From Halorussus vallis (lineage in GTDB: Archaea; Halobacteriota; Halobacteria; Halobacteriales; Haladaptataceae), in contig NZ_CP100000.1 in assembly GCF_024138165.1 (NCBI RefSeq), positions 2,852,001 through 2,916,000 on the forward strand: DNA of 64,000 nt, given 5' to 3'. The position numbers were made by a program, and so were the translations under genes. Below the pieces are notes generated by a model. That model made no database searches and was not told where the DNA came from. It worked only from the letters and a program-made list of their open reading frames with translations. Below are positions 32,588 through 41,534 of this stretch, one piece after another; the stretch's first letter is position 1, and each line of letters opens with the position of its first letter.

Positions 32588-34564
32588 TCAGTCGTCGGCG
32601 GGCGTCGCGCCGGAGCTGCCGCCTTCGGCCCGCTTCTTCGTGTGCGAGAGCTTGCCGCCGTCGGCGAGAATCTGGCGCTCGCGTTCGGAGGCGTCGAGGT
32701 GGGCGGTGAGTTCCCAGTCGTCGTTGACTCGGACCGTGAACTCATCCTGGCCGGAGCGGACCGCCTCGGAGACGTCGTCGACGATCTCGATGTCGTCGCC
32801 CTGCTCGATCTTCTCGTAGTCGTCCTCGTCGATTTCGAGCGGGATGAGGCCGAAGTTGAACAGGTTCGCCTTGTGGATGCGGGCGAAGCTCTGGGCGAGG
32901 ACGCCCTCGACGCCGAGGTACATCGGGCACAGGGCGGCGTGCTCGCGCGAGCTACCCTGACCGTAGTTCTCGCCGGCGACGAGGAAGCCGCCGTCCGAGT
33001 CCATCGCGCGCTGGGCGAAGCTGTCGTCGACCCGCGAGAGCGTGAACTCCGAGAGCTTCGGGATGTTCGAGCGGAACTTCAGGATGTCGCTGGTCGCCGG
33101 GATGATGTGGTCGGTCGTGATGTTGTCCTCCATCTTCAGGAGGGCGGGACCGGCCAGTTCGGCTTCCAGTTCGTCCTTCAGCGGCACGTCGCCGATGTTC
33201 GGGCCCTTGATGAGGTCGTCGTCGGGCGCCTCGTCGGGGCTGATGAGGTCGGCCTTCGAGCCGTAGTACTCCTCGGGGAGTTCGAAGCCGGGGTCCTCGA
33301 GGTCGCCGAGTTCGTCGGAGAGGTCCCGCGGGTCGACGATCTCGCCCTTGATGGCCGCCGCGGTGGCGACCTCCGGCGAGCAGAGGTAGACCGAGTCGTC
33401 CTCGATGCCCGAGCGACCCTCGAAGTTGCGGTTGAACGTCCGGAGCGACACGGAGTCGCTGGCCGGCACGTGACCGATGCCGATGCAGGCCCCGCAGGTC
33501 GCCTCGGAGAAGTTGACGCCGGCCGCCATCATCTCGGCCGTCCAGCCCTCGCGGGCGAGCATCTCGGAGGCCTGCTTGCTACCGGGCGCGACGATCATCT
33601 CGGTCGTCTTGTTGATCTCGCGGCCCTCCAGCATCTTCGCGCCGGGCAGGATGTCCTCGTAGCCGCCGTTGGTACAGGAACCGATCATGACCTGGTCGAC
33701 CGACTCGCCCGTGACTTCGCGGACGGGGACGACGTTGTCGGGCATCGACGGCTTCGCGATGAGCGGTTCGATCTCCGAGAGGTCGATGGTGATCTGGTCG
33801 TCGTAGTCGGCGTCGTCGTCCGGGACGACCTCTTCGTAGTCGTCGCCGCGGCCGAGGCTCTCGAGCCACTCCTGGGTGTTCTCGTCGGTCGGGAAGATCG
33901 AGGAGGTCGCGCCGAGCTCCGTACCCATGTTGGTGATGGTCGTCCGCTCGGGGACCGACAGCGTCTCGACGCCCGGGCCGGTGTACTCGAAGATCTTGCC
34001 GACGCCGCCCTTCACGGAGAGACGGCGGAGCATCTCGAGGATGACGTCCTTCGCGGTCGACCACTCGGAGAGTTCGCCTTCGAGGCGAACGTTGACGACC
34101 TCGGGCATCTCGATGTAGTAGGGGCCGCCGCCCATGGCGACCGCCACGTCGAGACCGCCCGACCCGATGGCGAGTTCGCCGAGTCCGCCGGGGGTCGGCG
34201 TGTGGGAGTCCGACCCGAGCATCGTCTTGCCGGGCGCGGCGAAGTTCTCCTTGTGGACGTTGTGACAGATACCGTTGCCGGGGCGCGAGAAGTGCGCGCC
34301 GTAGGTACCCGCCGCACTGCGGAGGAAGCGGTGGTCGTCGGTGTTCTTGAAGTCGAACTGGTAGGTCTGGTGGTCGCAGTACTGCGCCGCCAGTTCGGTC
34401 TGGACCTCGTCCATCTCGAGCGCCTCGAACTGTAGCCAGACGAGCGTTCCCGTCGTGTCCTGGGCGAGCACCTGGTCGATCTCGATACCGATCTCTTCAC
34501 CGGTTTCGAGTTCGCCCTCGACGAGGTGGTCCTCCAGGATTTTCTCCGTTAGCGTCTGTCCCAT
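32588..34564 (-). CDS. acn: Aconitate hydratase
   Basis: 658 aa, cytoplasmic TCA-cycle enzyme (citrate to isocitrate). The 4Fe-4S ligands are in SCTNGGYED and CGACIGIG. Substrate-binding motifs GSDSHTPTPGGLG and the swivel-domain signature GENYGQGSSREHAALCP are intact. This is the compact aconitase type, like mitochondrial enzymes and prokaryotic counterparts of similar length. A strong TATA box (34591-34597) precedes ATG 34564 by 27 nt. It is monocistronic. Confidence 0.95.
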   Translation of the reverse strand: MGQTLTEKILEDHLVEGELETGEEIGIEIDQVLAQDTTGTLVWLQFEALEMDEVQTELAAQYCDHQTYQFDFKNTDDHRFLRSAAGTYGAHFSRPGNGICHNVHKENFAAPGKTMLGSDSHTPTPGGLGELAIGSGGLDVAVAMGGGPYYIEMPEVVNVRLEGELSEWSTAKDVILEMLRRLSVKGGVGKIFEYTGPGVETLSVPERTTITNMGTELGATSSIFPTDENTQEWLESLGRGDDYEEVVPDDDADYDDQITIDLSEIEPLIAKPSMPDNVVPVREVTGESVDQVMIGSCTNGGYEDILPGAKMLEGREINKTTEMIVAPGSKQASEMLAREGWTAEMMAAGVNFSEATCGACIGIGHVPASDSVSLRTFNRNFEGRSGIEDDSVYLCSPEVATAAAIKGEIVDPRDLSDELGDLEDPGFELPEEYYGSKADLISPDEAPDDDLIKGPNIGDVPLKDELEAELAGPALLKMEDNITTDHIIPATSDILKFRSNIPKLSEFTLSRVDDSFAQRAMDSDGGFLVAGENYGQGSSREHAALCPMYLGVEGVLAQSFARIHKANLFNFGLIPLEIDEDDYEKIEQGDDIEIVDDVSEAVRSGQDEFTVRVNDDWELTAHLDASERERQILADGGKLSHTKKRAEGGSSGATPADD

Positions 34565-34590
34565 ATCGTCCGAACATCGTCTCTCCGGAG

Positions 34591-34597
34591 TTATAAA
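34591..34597 (-). promoter_or_regulatory. TATA box of aconitase
   Basis: TTTATAA on the minus strand, 27-33 nt upstream of ATG 34564. Confidence 0.7.
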
Positions 34598-34879
34598 TCC
34601 CGCGCGTTTGCGCTCCCCGGTGAGGCGGTTTTCGACCCTCGGCCGGCAAAAGTTGACCGAACCGATAGCGCGACCGGCGGATAGTCGGTTGAAACGGTAA
34701 TCGGACCGACCGAAACTCCCGAAACGAAGAGTCGGAGTCGTGGCCCGGACCCCGACGGGACCCGGTGGTCACCCGGCGCGGCGGATGCGCCGAGGGCCGA
34801 CCCTCCCGGCGACCGTCGGCGGGTCGCACGCCCGACCGACTCCGGCACCGATTTACGCTCCGGGCGAAATCTCCCGCGC
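34598..34879. other. Divergent intergenic region, aconitase / dUTPase
   Basis: Apart from the two promoters (aconitase TATA; TTTACG at 34853-34858 before the dUTPase ATG), I see nothing distinctive in this stretch. Confidence 0.5.
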
Positions 34880-35362
34880 ATGTTCGAGAGCGGAACGTAC
34901 GTCGCCGACCACGTCGACCCGATAACCGACGAGCAGGTCCAGCCGAACGGCGTCGACCTCACCCTCGAAGCGGTGTACGAACAGCGCGAACCCGGTCGCA
35001 TCGGCCTCGACGGCAAGGAAATCGGCGACCGCCGGGAACTCGAAACCGAGCAGGTCGCCGACGACGCCCCCGAGGCGTACTACCTGACCGAGGGCGGGTA
35101 CGTCGTCCGGTACGCCGAAACCGTCTCGATTCCCGACGGCCACGTCGGCTACATCTACCCCCGGTCGTCGCTGCTGCGCAACTCCTGCATGCTCGATACT
35201 GCGGTCTGGGACGCCGGCTACACGGGCAAGGGCGAGGGCCTGCTCGAAGTCCACCACGACATCGAGATCGAACGCGGGGCGCAAATCGCCCAACTCGTCC
35301 TCGCGGCGGCCGACCACGACGACACCTACGACGGGTCGTACCAGGGCGAGAACGTCGAGTAG
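34880..35362 (+). CDS. dut: dUTPase / dCTP deaminase-like protein
   Basis: 160 aa. The trimeric dUTPase/DCD fold is indicated by QPNGVDLTLEAVYEQREPG, the phosphate-binding PRSSLLRNSCMLDTAVWDAGYTG motif and QLVLAAADH. It hydrolyses dUTP to dUMP and PPi, limiting uracil in DNA. The WDAGYTG motif favours dUTPase over deaminase, but I cannot exclude a bifunctional or dCTP deaminase activity. The C-terminal motif with Phe is missing, as usual for DCD-type members. Confidence 0.82.
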   Translation: MFESGTYVADHVDPITDEQVQPNGVDLTLEAVYEQREPGRIGLDGKEIGDRRELETEQVADDAPEAYYLTEGGYVVRYAETVSIPDGHVGYIYPRSSLLRNSCMLDTAVWDAGYTGKGEGLLEVHHDIEIERGAQIAQLVLAAADHDDTYDGSYQGENVE

Positions 35363-35376
35363 CGACCGAGACGAGT

Positions 35377-35410
35377 CGCGGCGTCGGCCGGTGAACCGGC
35401 CGACGCCGCG
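35377..35410. terminator. Perfect 16-bp palindrome after the dUTPase gene
   Basis: CGCGGCGTCGGCCGGT (35377-35392) pairs with 35395-35410 across a GA centre, 14 nt past the stop codon. The T-rich stretch TTTCTCTCTTTG lies about 30 nt further on, so termination here is plausible. Confidence 0.5.
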
Positions 35411-35550
35411 GACTCCGTGAGTGTCCGGGTGATTTCTCTCTTTGTTGCACTTCTATTCCCTCGTAGCGATGCGAACTACACCTGTTGAAACGTTAATTGA
35501 ATACTTTTTACAGACAACGTTTAGTGGGAAAACTTCGTACTTTCTTTCGC

Positions 35551-37011
35551 ATGCCGAACCTTCCCAACTTCGACCGGCGTAGTTTCCTGAAGACGACCGG
35601 AGCCGCGGGCGTCGCCGCGACGTTACCGTTCGCCGGCGCGTCGGCCGCCGAGGCCGCCGACGGCGACGGGTCCATCGTCGACGACGCGCTCGTATTGACC
35701 TCGGGAGTCCTGCACGACGTGCTCGTCGTGTTCGACCCGGCCGCCGACGTGAATCGACTGGATACGCTGGACCTCGCGGAGGGGTTCTACGAGTTCGAGA
35801 CGCTCCCCGTCGCCTACGTCAAACTGTACAGCGACCAGGTCCGGCAGGTCGCCGACTGGGACGGCGTCCGGTACGTCCAGAAGAACGTCGAACTCGACTA
35901 CCACAACGACGACGCCCGGGCGGTCACCGAGGTCGACAAGGTCCAGAACGACCTCGGGTACGCCGGCGACGGCGTCCACGTCGCCGTCATCGACTCCGGC
36001 GTCGACGGCGACCACCCCGACCTGCAGTCGAGTCTGGTCGCCAACTGGCAGTGGGCCGGCAACCCGCTCGGCAGTCCGACGCTGTGGATTCGCGCCGGGT
36101 CGGCCGACACCGACACCATCGGCCACGGCACCCACGTCAGCGGGACCATCGCGGGCGACGGGACGCAGAGCGGCGGCCAGTTCAAGGGGATGGCCCCGAA
36201 TGCCGACCTGACGGTGTACGCCGCGGGCGCGGGCATCTCCATCCTGAAGGCGACGGCGGCCTACGACCACCTGCTCTCGCGGGTGCAGAGCGGCGCGACC
36301 GACGTGAAACTGGTCAACAACTCCTACGGGTCGTCGAACGGCAACGACTTCAACCCCGACGACGCGCTCAACGTCGCGACGTGGAACGCCTACCGCGCCG
36401 GACTGCTGTCGATGTTCTCGGCCGGCAACAGCGGCCCGCAGACCAACACGCTCAACCAGTACGCCAAGGCGCCCCAGGTGCTCGGCGTCGCCGCGACCAA
36501 GGACAACCGGGCGGTCACGAACTTCTCGTCGCGCGGGCGCAAGCAGGGCGGCGACGCCCAACTCGACAATTGGGACCGCCAAACCGGCCTGAGCAACCTC
36601 GAAACCTACTACGCCGACGGGACGCCCTCGCGCCCCTACGGCGTCTACCGGCCCGGGGTCGGCGCGCCCGGCAACCGCATCGTGTCCACGATGTCGCCGA
36701 CCGACGCCCTCCAGGCCGAGAGCGCCCAGGACGGTCGACTCTACTACGCGACCATCAGCGGGACCAGCATGTCCTCGCCGGTCACCACCGGCATCGCGAC
36801 GCTGGTCGTCGACGCCTACCGGCAGAACAACTCGGGCGACGTCGCGCCGATGGACCTGCTCAACACCGTCGCGGCCGAGGCCGAGGACGCCCGGTCGGGC
36901 TACACCCCGTGGAACGTCGGGGCGGGCTTCACGAACGCCTACCGGTCGGTCCAGCGGGCGGCCAACGGGAACCTCGCGACGTTCGGCGACGTGACGCTCG
37001 TCGAGTACTGA
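35551..37011 (+). CDS. Secreted subtilisin-like S8 protease with Tat signal
   Basis: 486 aa. The Tat motif RRSFLKTTG is near residue 10, with signal end about 35. An I9-like propeptide is around 40-125. The catalytic Asp is in VAVIDSGVDGDHPDL, His in GHGTHVSGTIAG, Ser in SGTSMSSPVTTG, and the oxyanion Asn in FSAGNSGPQ. It is folded before export, as expected for a halophile, and presumably degrades extracellular protein. A TTG-initiated extension upstream is not favoured because the Tat signal is optimal from ATG 35551. A Bat-type regulator follows at 37204 on the same strand. Confidence 0.93.
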   Translation: MPNLPNFDRRSFLKTTGAAGVAATLPFAGASAAEAADGDGSIVDDALVLTSGVLHDVLVVFDPAADVNRLDTLDLAEGFYEFETLPVAYVKLYSDQVRQVADWDGVRYVQKNVELDYHNDDARAVTEVDKVQNDLGYAGDGVHVAVIDSGVDGDHPDLQSSLVANWQWAGNPLGSPTLWIRAGSADTDTIGHGTHVSGTIAGDGTQSGGQFKGMAPNADLTVYAAGAGISILKATAAYDHLLSRVQSGATDVKLVNNSYGSSNGNDFNPDDALNVATWNAYRAGLLSMFSAGNSGPQTNTLNQYAKAPQVLGVAATKDNRAVTNFSSRGRKQGGDAQLDNWDRQTGLSNLETYYADGTPSRPYGVYRPGVGAPGNRIVSTMSPTDALQAESAQDGRLYYATISGTSMSSPVTTGIATLVVDAYRQNNSGDVAPMDLLNTVAAEAEDARSGYTPWNVGAGFTNAYRSVQRAANGNLATFGDVTLVEY

Positions 37012-37113
37012 GCGGGGACGCGCCGCGACGGCAGACCGATGACGGGCTAGCGACTCCGGACGGACGATGGAAGCGAGTTAGACGACGGCGGACCGGACGA
37101 CGACGATAGTTCC

Positions 37114-37143
37114 CGCGAACGCGGGCGAATGCCCGCGTTCGCG
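37114..37143. terminator. 13-bp perfect inverted repeat, GAAT loop
   Basis: CGCGAACGCGGGC (37114-37126) pairs with 37131-37143. It lies about 100 nt after the subtilase stop and 60 nt before the regulator start. Confidence 0.4.
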
Positions 37144-37173
37144 AGCGCGCTTTCCGCGTTCACCGTCCGTCCC

Positions 37174-37180
37174 TTTTTAG
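37174..37180 (+). promoter_or_regulatory. TATA box of the Bat-HTH regulator
   Basis: TTTTTAG 24-30 nt upstream of the GTG at 37204. It supports that start over an upstream one. Confidence 0.6.
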
Positions 37181-37203
37181 TCCGCGAGGTGGTACTCTCT
37201 GGA

Positions 37204-37881
37204 GTGAGTATCGTAGCCAACTTCTCCGTCCCGGCCGACGCCATCGCGCTCTCGTGGACGATGGAGCGCGTTCCGGAGATGCGGATCGAGGCCGAGCGAA
37301 TCGCGACCCACAGCCGAGAGTGGGTCCTCCCGTTCGTCTGGACCTCCGGGGGCGACTTCGACGCGTTCGAGGCGGCGGTGGACGAGGACCCGACGGCGGT
37401 CGGGTGGTCGGTCATCGACGCCTTCGACGACACGCGCCTCTACGAGATTCGCTGGGTCGAGACGGTCGCCGAACTCGTCGACGAGATCGTCGACCAGCAC
37501 GGCACCGTGCTGGAGGCCTCGGCGGCCGGCGGTTCGTGGTACTTCGAGATTCGGTTCACCGAGCAGTCGCAGGTCGAAGGGTTCAGCGAGCACTTCGACG
37601 AGAAGGGCGTCCGGTTCGAACTCCAGCAGTTGAGCCGACCGGAGGACCCCCGACAGGCGACCTACGGTCTGACCGAAGAGCAGCGCGAGACGCTCGTCAA
37701 GGCGCAGGAGGAGGGCTACTACCGCATCCCGCGGGAGGTCTCGGTCGCCGAACTCGCCGACTACTTCGGCATCTCCTCGAACTCCGTCTCCCAGCGACTC
37801 CGCCGCGGGTGCGACTCGCTCATCAAGGAGACGCTCGTCTTCAGTAGTAGCGACGCCGACGCGGACAGCGACGAGGACTGA
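37204..37881 (+). CDS. Bat-type HTH regulator (HTH_10)
   Basis: 225 aa from GTG 37204. The N-terminal 155 residues are an alpha/beta sensory region without a recognised name (SIVANFSVPADAIALSWTME...). The C-terminus is a Bat-type HTH: LTEEQRETLVKAQEEGYYRIPREVSVAELADYFGISSNSVSQRLRRGCDSLIKETL. It probably controls the adjacent proteases or stress genes. It is 192 nt after the subtilase and convergent with the M14 gene, 63 nt apart. Confidence 0.88.
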   Translation: MSIVANFSVPADAIALSWTMERVPEMRIEAERIATHSREWVLPFVWTSGGDFDAFEAAVDEDPTAVGWSVIDAFDDTRLYEIRWVETVAELVDEIVDQHGTVLEASAAGGSWYFEIRFTEQSQVEGFSEHFDEKGVRFELQQLSRPEDPRQATYGLTEEQRETLVKAQEEGYYRIPREVSVAELADYFGISSNSVSQRLRRGCDSLIKETLVFSSSDADADSDED

Positions 37882-37944
37882 GGTTTGGAGCCGAGAGCGC
37901 CGCCCGTCACCGCCGACCGCCGTCGATGACTCTCGTTCGGGGAG

Positions 37945-40900
37945 TCACAGCCCCGTGTCGGCCGCCAGCACGTTGTTTCGGTCCGTCGTCGCCGGAATCT
38001 CGACCCAGTTGTCGCCCCCGTCGAGACTGTACTCGACGGGACCGAACTCGTAGGAGTTCGTCCCCGTCAGCGAGGTCGGCGCCTCCGCGAAGTACGTCCG
38101 AGCGCCGTCCTCGACCGGGTTCTCGAACTCCACGTACCTGACGTCGCCGTCGGTGTACACCGTCCGAGGGTCGCCGCCCGCGACCGACCACTCGGCGGGC
38201 AGGCGGTCGCGGACGAGCGCCTCCGCGTTGCCCGCGACCGATATCTCGACCCGATTCGTCTGCCCGGCGGTGAACAGGTCGCCGTCGTCCGAGCGAGTCG
38301 CGGTCACCGACGGGGCCACGTCGAACGACCCCGCGTCGCCGAACGTCCCCACGAGGTCGCCGTTCACGTAGCGGTTCTGCTGGTAGCCCAGCGCGTTCGT
38401 CAGCAGGGTGTGGCCGAAGAAGGCGACCGTGTAGTCGAGCAGGCCGAACGGGTGGAGGTTGCCCTGGTAGGCCGGCGGGAGGAGGCTGCCGACGACGTGG
38501 ACGCCCGTCCCGTCGTCGCGGCCCGCCGTCAGCGACCCGACGCTGACCTTCCCGGCGGTCTCGCCCGCGACGGTGCCGCCCGCCGCGTCGAAGGCGTCGT
38601 GGTCCACGAGGGTCATCGGCGCCTGGTCGCTGGTCGAGTAGCCGAGCGGCGTTATCTTCCAGAGCTCACGCTGGATGGGCCGGGTGCCCTCCATCAGTTC
38701 GTGGCCGGGATACTTCTGCTCGACGTTGGCGATGTAGAAGGTGTCCTCGGTCACGTGCCCGTGGTCGATGCCCGCGGCGAACTCGTTGTCTATCGGCCCG
38801 AGCAGTCGAAGCCCCGAGTCGGTCAGCACGAGGTTGCCACCGTCGGCGACGAACGAGTCGACCGCGTCGACGTAGTCGGCGTCGCTGACGGCGTCGTCGT
38901 GGATGACCACGAGGTTGTCGTAGTCGGCGGCCGCGCCCGCCTTCACGTCGGCCACGGTGAGCGCGTCTATCGGCGCGTCGGCGTACGCCGCGTAGTCCTC
39001 GAAGTACGCGAACGGCGACACCTCGTAGGAGCGCTGTTCGTAGCCCAGCGCCGCCTTCGGGTCGGGGTTGCGCTCGTCGCTCTGGAGCGTACCGAACCGG
39101 ACCGCGACCGCGCCGTCCTTCGCGTCCATCAGGCTGGTCGCCTCGACGGTCCACTCGCCCGGTTCGGGGTCGTCGACCGTCCACTCGGGCGTCCCGACGA
39201 CGCCGTTCGTGCCGCCCTCGCCGTCGGTCGGGTCGTGGCGCCTGACGACGTTTCCGTTCGGATTCTTCAGTTTGAACGCGTGGAGCGTATTCGGCTGGGA
39301 GTGGACCGCCACCGAGAGGCTGTCGACCTCCTCGCGGACGCTCCGGTAGAGCTCCGTCACCTCGCCCGGACCGAGCGTCGCCGACTGCTCGGTGGTGTCC
39401 CGCGAAGTGGACTTCTCGCGGTAGTCGTAGTACGTCGCGTCGACCGTGTAGTCGGCCGCCGCGTTGACGTACGTCTCGACCACGAACGCGTACGTCTCGC
39501 CGGCCGTCACGCCCGCGCTTAGCGTCTCGGGGTTGTCGGCCGTCGCCGAGGTGGCGACGCGGTCGCCGTCGGCGTCTTCGAGGTGGAACTCCAGGTCCTG
39601 GCCCGGCGGCGTCCACGACAGCGTCGCCTCGACCCTGTCGGCGTCGGCGTCGACGGTGAACTCGTGGCGCTTCGTCGCGGGCGTCGCGGGCGTACCGGGA
39701 CCGATGGTGCCCGAGAACTGCTCGCCCGCGTCCATCTCGACGAACCCGGTGCCCGGATTCTCGACGAACGAGAGGTCCGACGACGACCGGGTGAGCGAGT
39801 CGGTCGCGACGTACGCGGTCGAGCGCCCGTCGGTTTCTATCTCGGCGGTCGTGTTCTCGGTCGCGTACCGCGCGACGGTCTTGATGGCGGTGTCGTAGCC
39901 CACCACCTGCATGTTCACGAGTTCGGGGTCGTAGACGTTCGACCCCACCATGTGGGAGTAGGCCATCTCGAAGTCCATCGTCGTCATGTCGAGGCCGCCG
40001 AGTTCCTCGGGCTGAGCCATCCAGTCGAGCCAGCCGCCCGAGACGGTGTAGCCGATGGTGTCCCAGATGCCCGCGTAGTCGAACGCCTCCTCGGGAAGCG
40101 TCTCGAAGCCCAGCGCCTTCGGGTTGAGCTCGCCCGTCAGCGTCCGCTGGGCGTCCGCGAGCGTGGTCCACTTCGACAGCGCGTCCTCCAGGGTGGCGTC
40201 GATGCTGCGGTTGAACTCGTAGAGTTCGTGGAGTTGGCCGTGGTCGAACTGGTCCTGGCTGATAAGGCCCAGCACGAACTTCGAGGAGGTGAGCGCGCCG
40301 TGGAGGTCGACGCCGTATTCGAGGTTCTCGTAGCCCCGGAAGTGCTCGGCGATGGCGAGCAGGTCAGGCACCCGCTCGCTCGCGTAGTCGGGGACGTCGG
40401 AGTCCACGCCGGGTTCGTCGTCGGCGAGGTTCGCGCCGAGCGGTTCGGCCGGGTAGTGGCCGGGGTCGATCCAACCCACGGAGGGCGCCTGGCGGTTGGT
40501 GTCGAACACGCCGTCGTTGCCGCGCTCGTAGAACGGCACGACGGGCGCGCCGCCGTCCGGACCCATGAGCTGCCACCCGCTCTCGTACTGGGGGTGCTTG
40601 GCGACCCAGCCGTCGGCGTTCGCGTAGACGAACACGACGACGAGGTCGTCGAGCAGGTCGGCTATCTCGCCGTCCTCACCGGTCAGCACGTCCTCGACGA
40701 ACCGCGAGCCCGCTTCGGCGCCCGCCCGTTCGAGTCCGTGGAGCGAGAGGCTGAACATCACCTTCTGCTTCTCGCGGAAGGCGGCCTCGTCGTTCACGTC
40801 GTTGGTCAGTTCGGCGACGTAGATGTCCTTCGGGTCGTCCTCGCCGGTGACGTAGTTGTAGTGGCCGGGGCTCTCGCCGATGGAGTAGAACTTGAGCCGG

Positions 40901-41394
40901 TCGGGGTGCTGGGATTCGAGGTGCTTCATCCCGTCGACCATCTGCTCGTAGTCGATGAAGCCCGTGCTCCGTCGGGGTTCGGGGAAGACGCCGTCGGGGT
41001 ACAGTCCCAGCCGCCAGAACGGGTTCGACCCCGGCGAGTGGCTCAGTCGCTCGGCGACCGCGAGGTCGAGCACGTCGCCGACCTCCCCGGTCGTGAGTTT
41101 CGCGTGGGCGTGGGGCTTGCCGGAGGCGGTCGTGCTCCGGTAGTCGACGCCGAGCGCGTCGAGTTCCGCGAATCCGGTTTCGTCGGCGAACCGTATCAGG
41201 GTCGCCGCCGCGTGGTCGTCGGCGGTGTGGTTGACCACGAACTCGTAGCGTTTCGTCATCTTGCTCGACGCGAGTTTCGTCTTCGCGCCGGCCGCGCCCG
41301 GCAGCGAGAGCGCGCCGGCGGTGGCAGCGGTGAGCCGGGCGAAGTCCCGGCGGGTGATGTCGGTACTATCGGGGGAGTCGTTTCGGTCTGTCAT
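37945..41394 (-). CDS. Large secreted M14 carboxypeptidase with accessory domains
   Basis: 1149 aa from ATG 41394. Tat signal ITRRDFARLTAATAG at residues 13-27. The M14 catalytic domain is about 145-480: zinc ligands H219 and E222 (SLHGLERAG) and H365 (GVDLHGAL), substrate-binding N300-R301 (DTNRQ), and a candidate catalytic Glu at 475 (TMDFEMAY). A PPC-like beta-sandwich spans about 561-658, followed by other beta-rich domains. The C-terminal 120 residues closely resemble the C-terminus of the neighbouring subtilase. It would remove C-terminal amino acids outside the cell. About 140 bp separate it from that subtilase, same strand. Confidence 0.88.
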   Translation of the reverse strand: MTDRNDSPDSTDITRRDFARLTAATAGALSLPGAAGAKTKLASSKMTKRYEFVVNHTADDHAAATLIRFADETGFAELDALGVDYRSTTASGKPHAHAKLTTGEVGDVLDLAVAERLSHSPGSNPFWRLGLYPDGVFPEPRRSTGFIDYEQMVDGMKHLESQHPDRLKFYSIGESPGHYNYVTGEDDPKDIYVAELTNDVNDEAAFREKQKVMFSLSLHGLERAGAEAGSRFVEDVLTGEDGEIADLLDDLVVVFVYANADGWVAKHPQYESGWQLMGPDGGAPVVPFYERGNDGVFDTNRQAPSVGWIDPGHYPAEPLGANLADDEPGVDSDVPDYASERVPDLLAIAEHFRGYENLEYGVDLHGALTSSKFVLGLISQDQFDHGQLHELYEFNRSIDATLEDALSKWTTLADAQRTLTGELNPKALGFETLPEEAFDYAGIWDTIGYTVSGGWLDWMAQPEELGGLDMTTMDFEMAYSHMVGSNVYDPELVNMQVVGYDTAIKTVARYATENTTAEIETDGRSTAYVATDSLTRSSSDLSFVENPGTGFVEMDAGEQFSGTIGPGTPATPATKRHEFTVDADADRVEATLSWTPPGQDLEFHLEDADGDRVATSATADNPETLSAGVTAGETYAFVVETYVNAAADYTVDATYYDYREKSTSRDTTEQSATLGPGEVTELYRSVREEVDSLSVAVHSQPNTLHAFKLKNPNGNVVRRHDPTDGEGGTNGVVGTPEWTVDDPEPGEWTVEATSLMDAKDGAVAVRFGTLQSDERNPDPKAALGYEQRSYEVSPFAYFEDYAAYADAPIDALTVADVKAGAAADYDNLVVIHDDAVSDADYVDAVDSFVADGGNLVLTDSGLRLLGPIDNEFAAGIDHGHVTEDTFYIANVEQKYPGHELMEGTRPIQRELWKITPLGYSTSDQAPMTLVDHDAFDAAGGTVAGETAGKVSVGSLTAGRDDGTGVHVVGSLLPPAYQGNLHPFGLLDYTVAFFGHTLLTNALGYQQNRYVNGDLVGTFGDAGSFDVAPSVTATRSDDGDLFTAGQTNRVEISVAGNAEALVRDRLPAEWSVAGGDPRTVYTDGDVRYVEFENPVEDGARTYFAEAPTSLTGTNSYEFGPVEYSLDGGDNWVEIPATTDRNNVLAADTGL

Positions 41395-41534
41395 GGCTGT
41401 CGTTCGGTCTGTCGTCGCTGTCGTCCGGACGTCGTTGCGGTCGTCCGACGCCGTCGCAGCGGTCGCGTTTTGGAGTGCGTTTCGCACGGACGGGGAAGGG
41501 GAAACACAAGGGGATGGAGGGGGTGACGGACGTC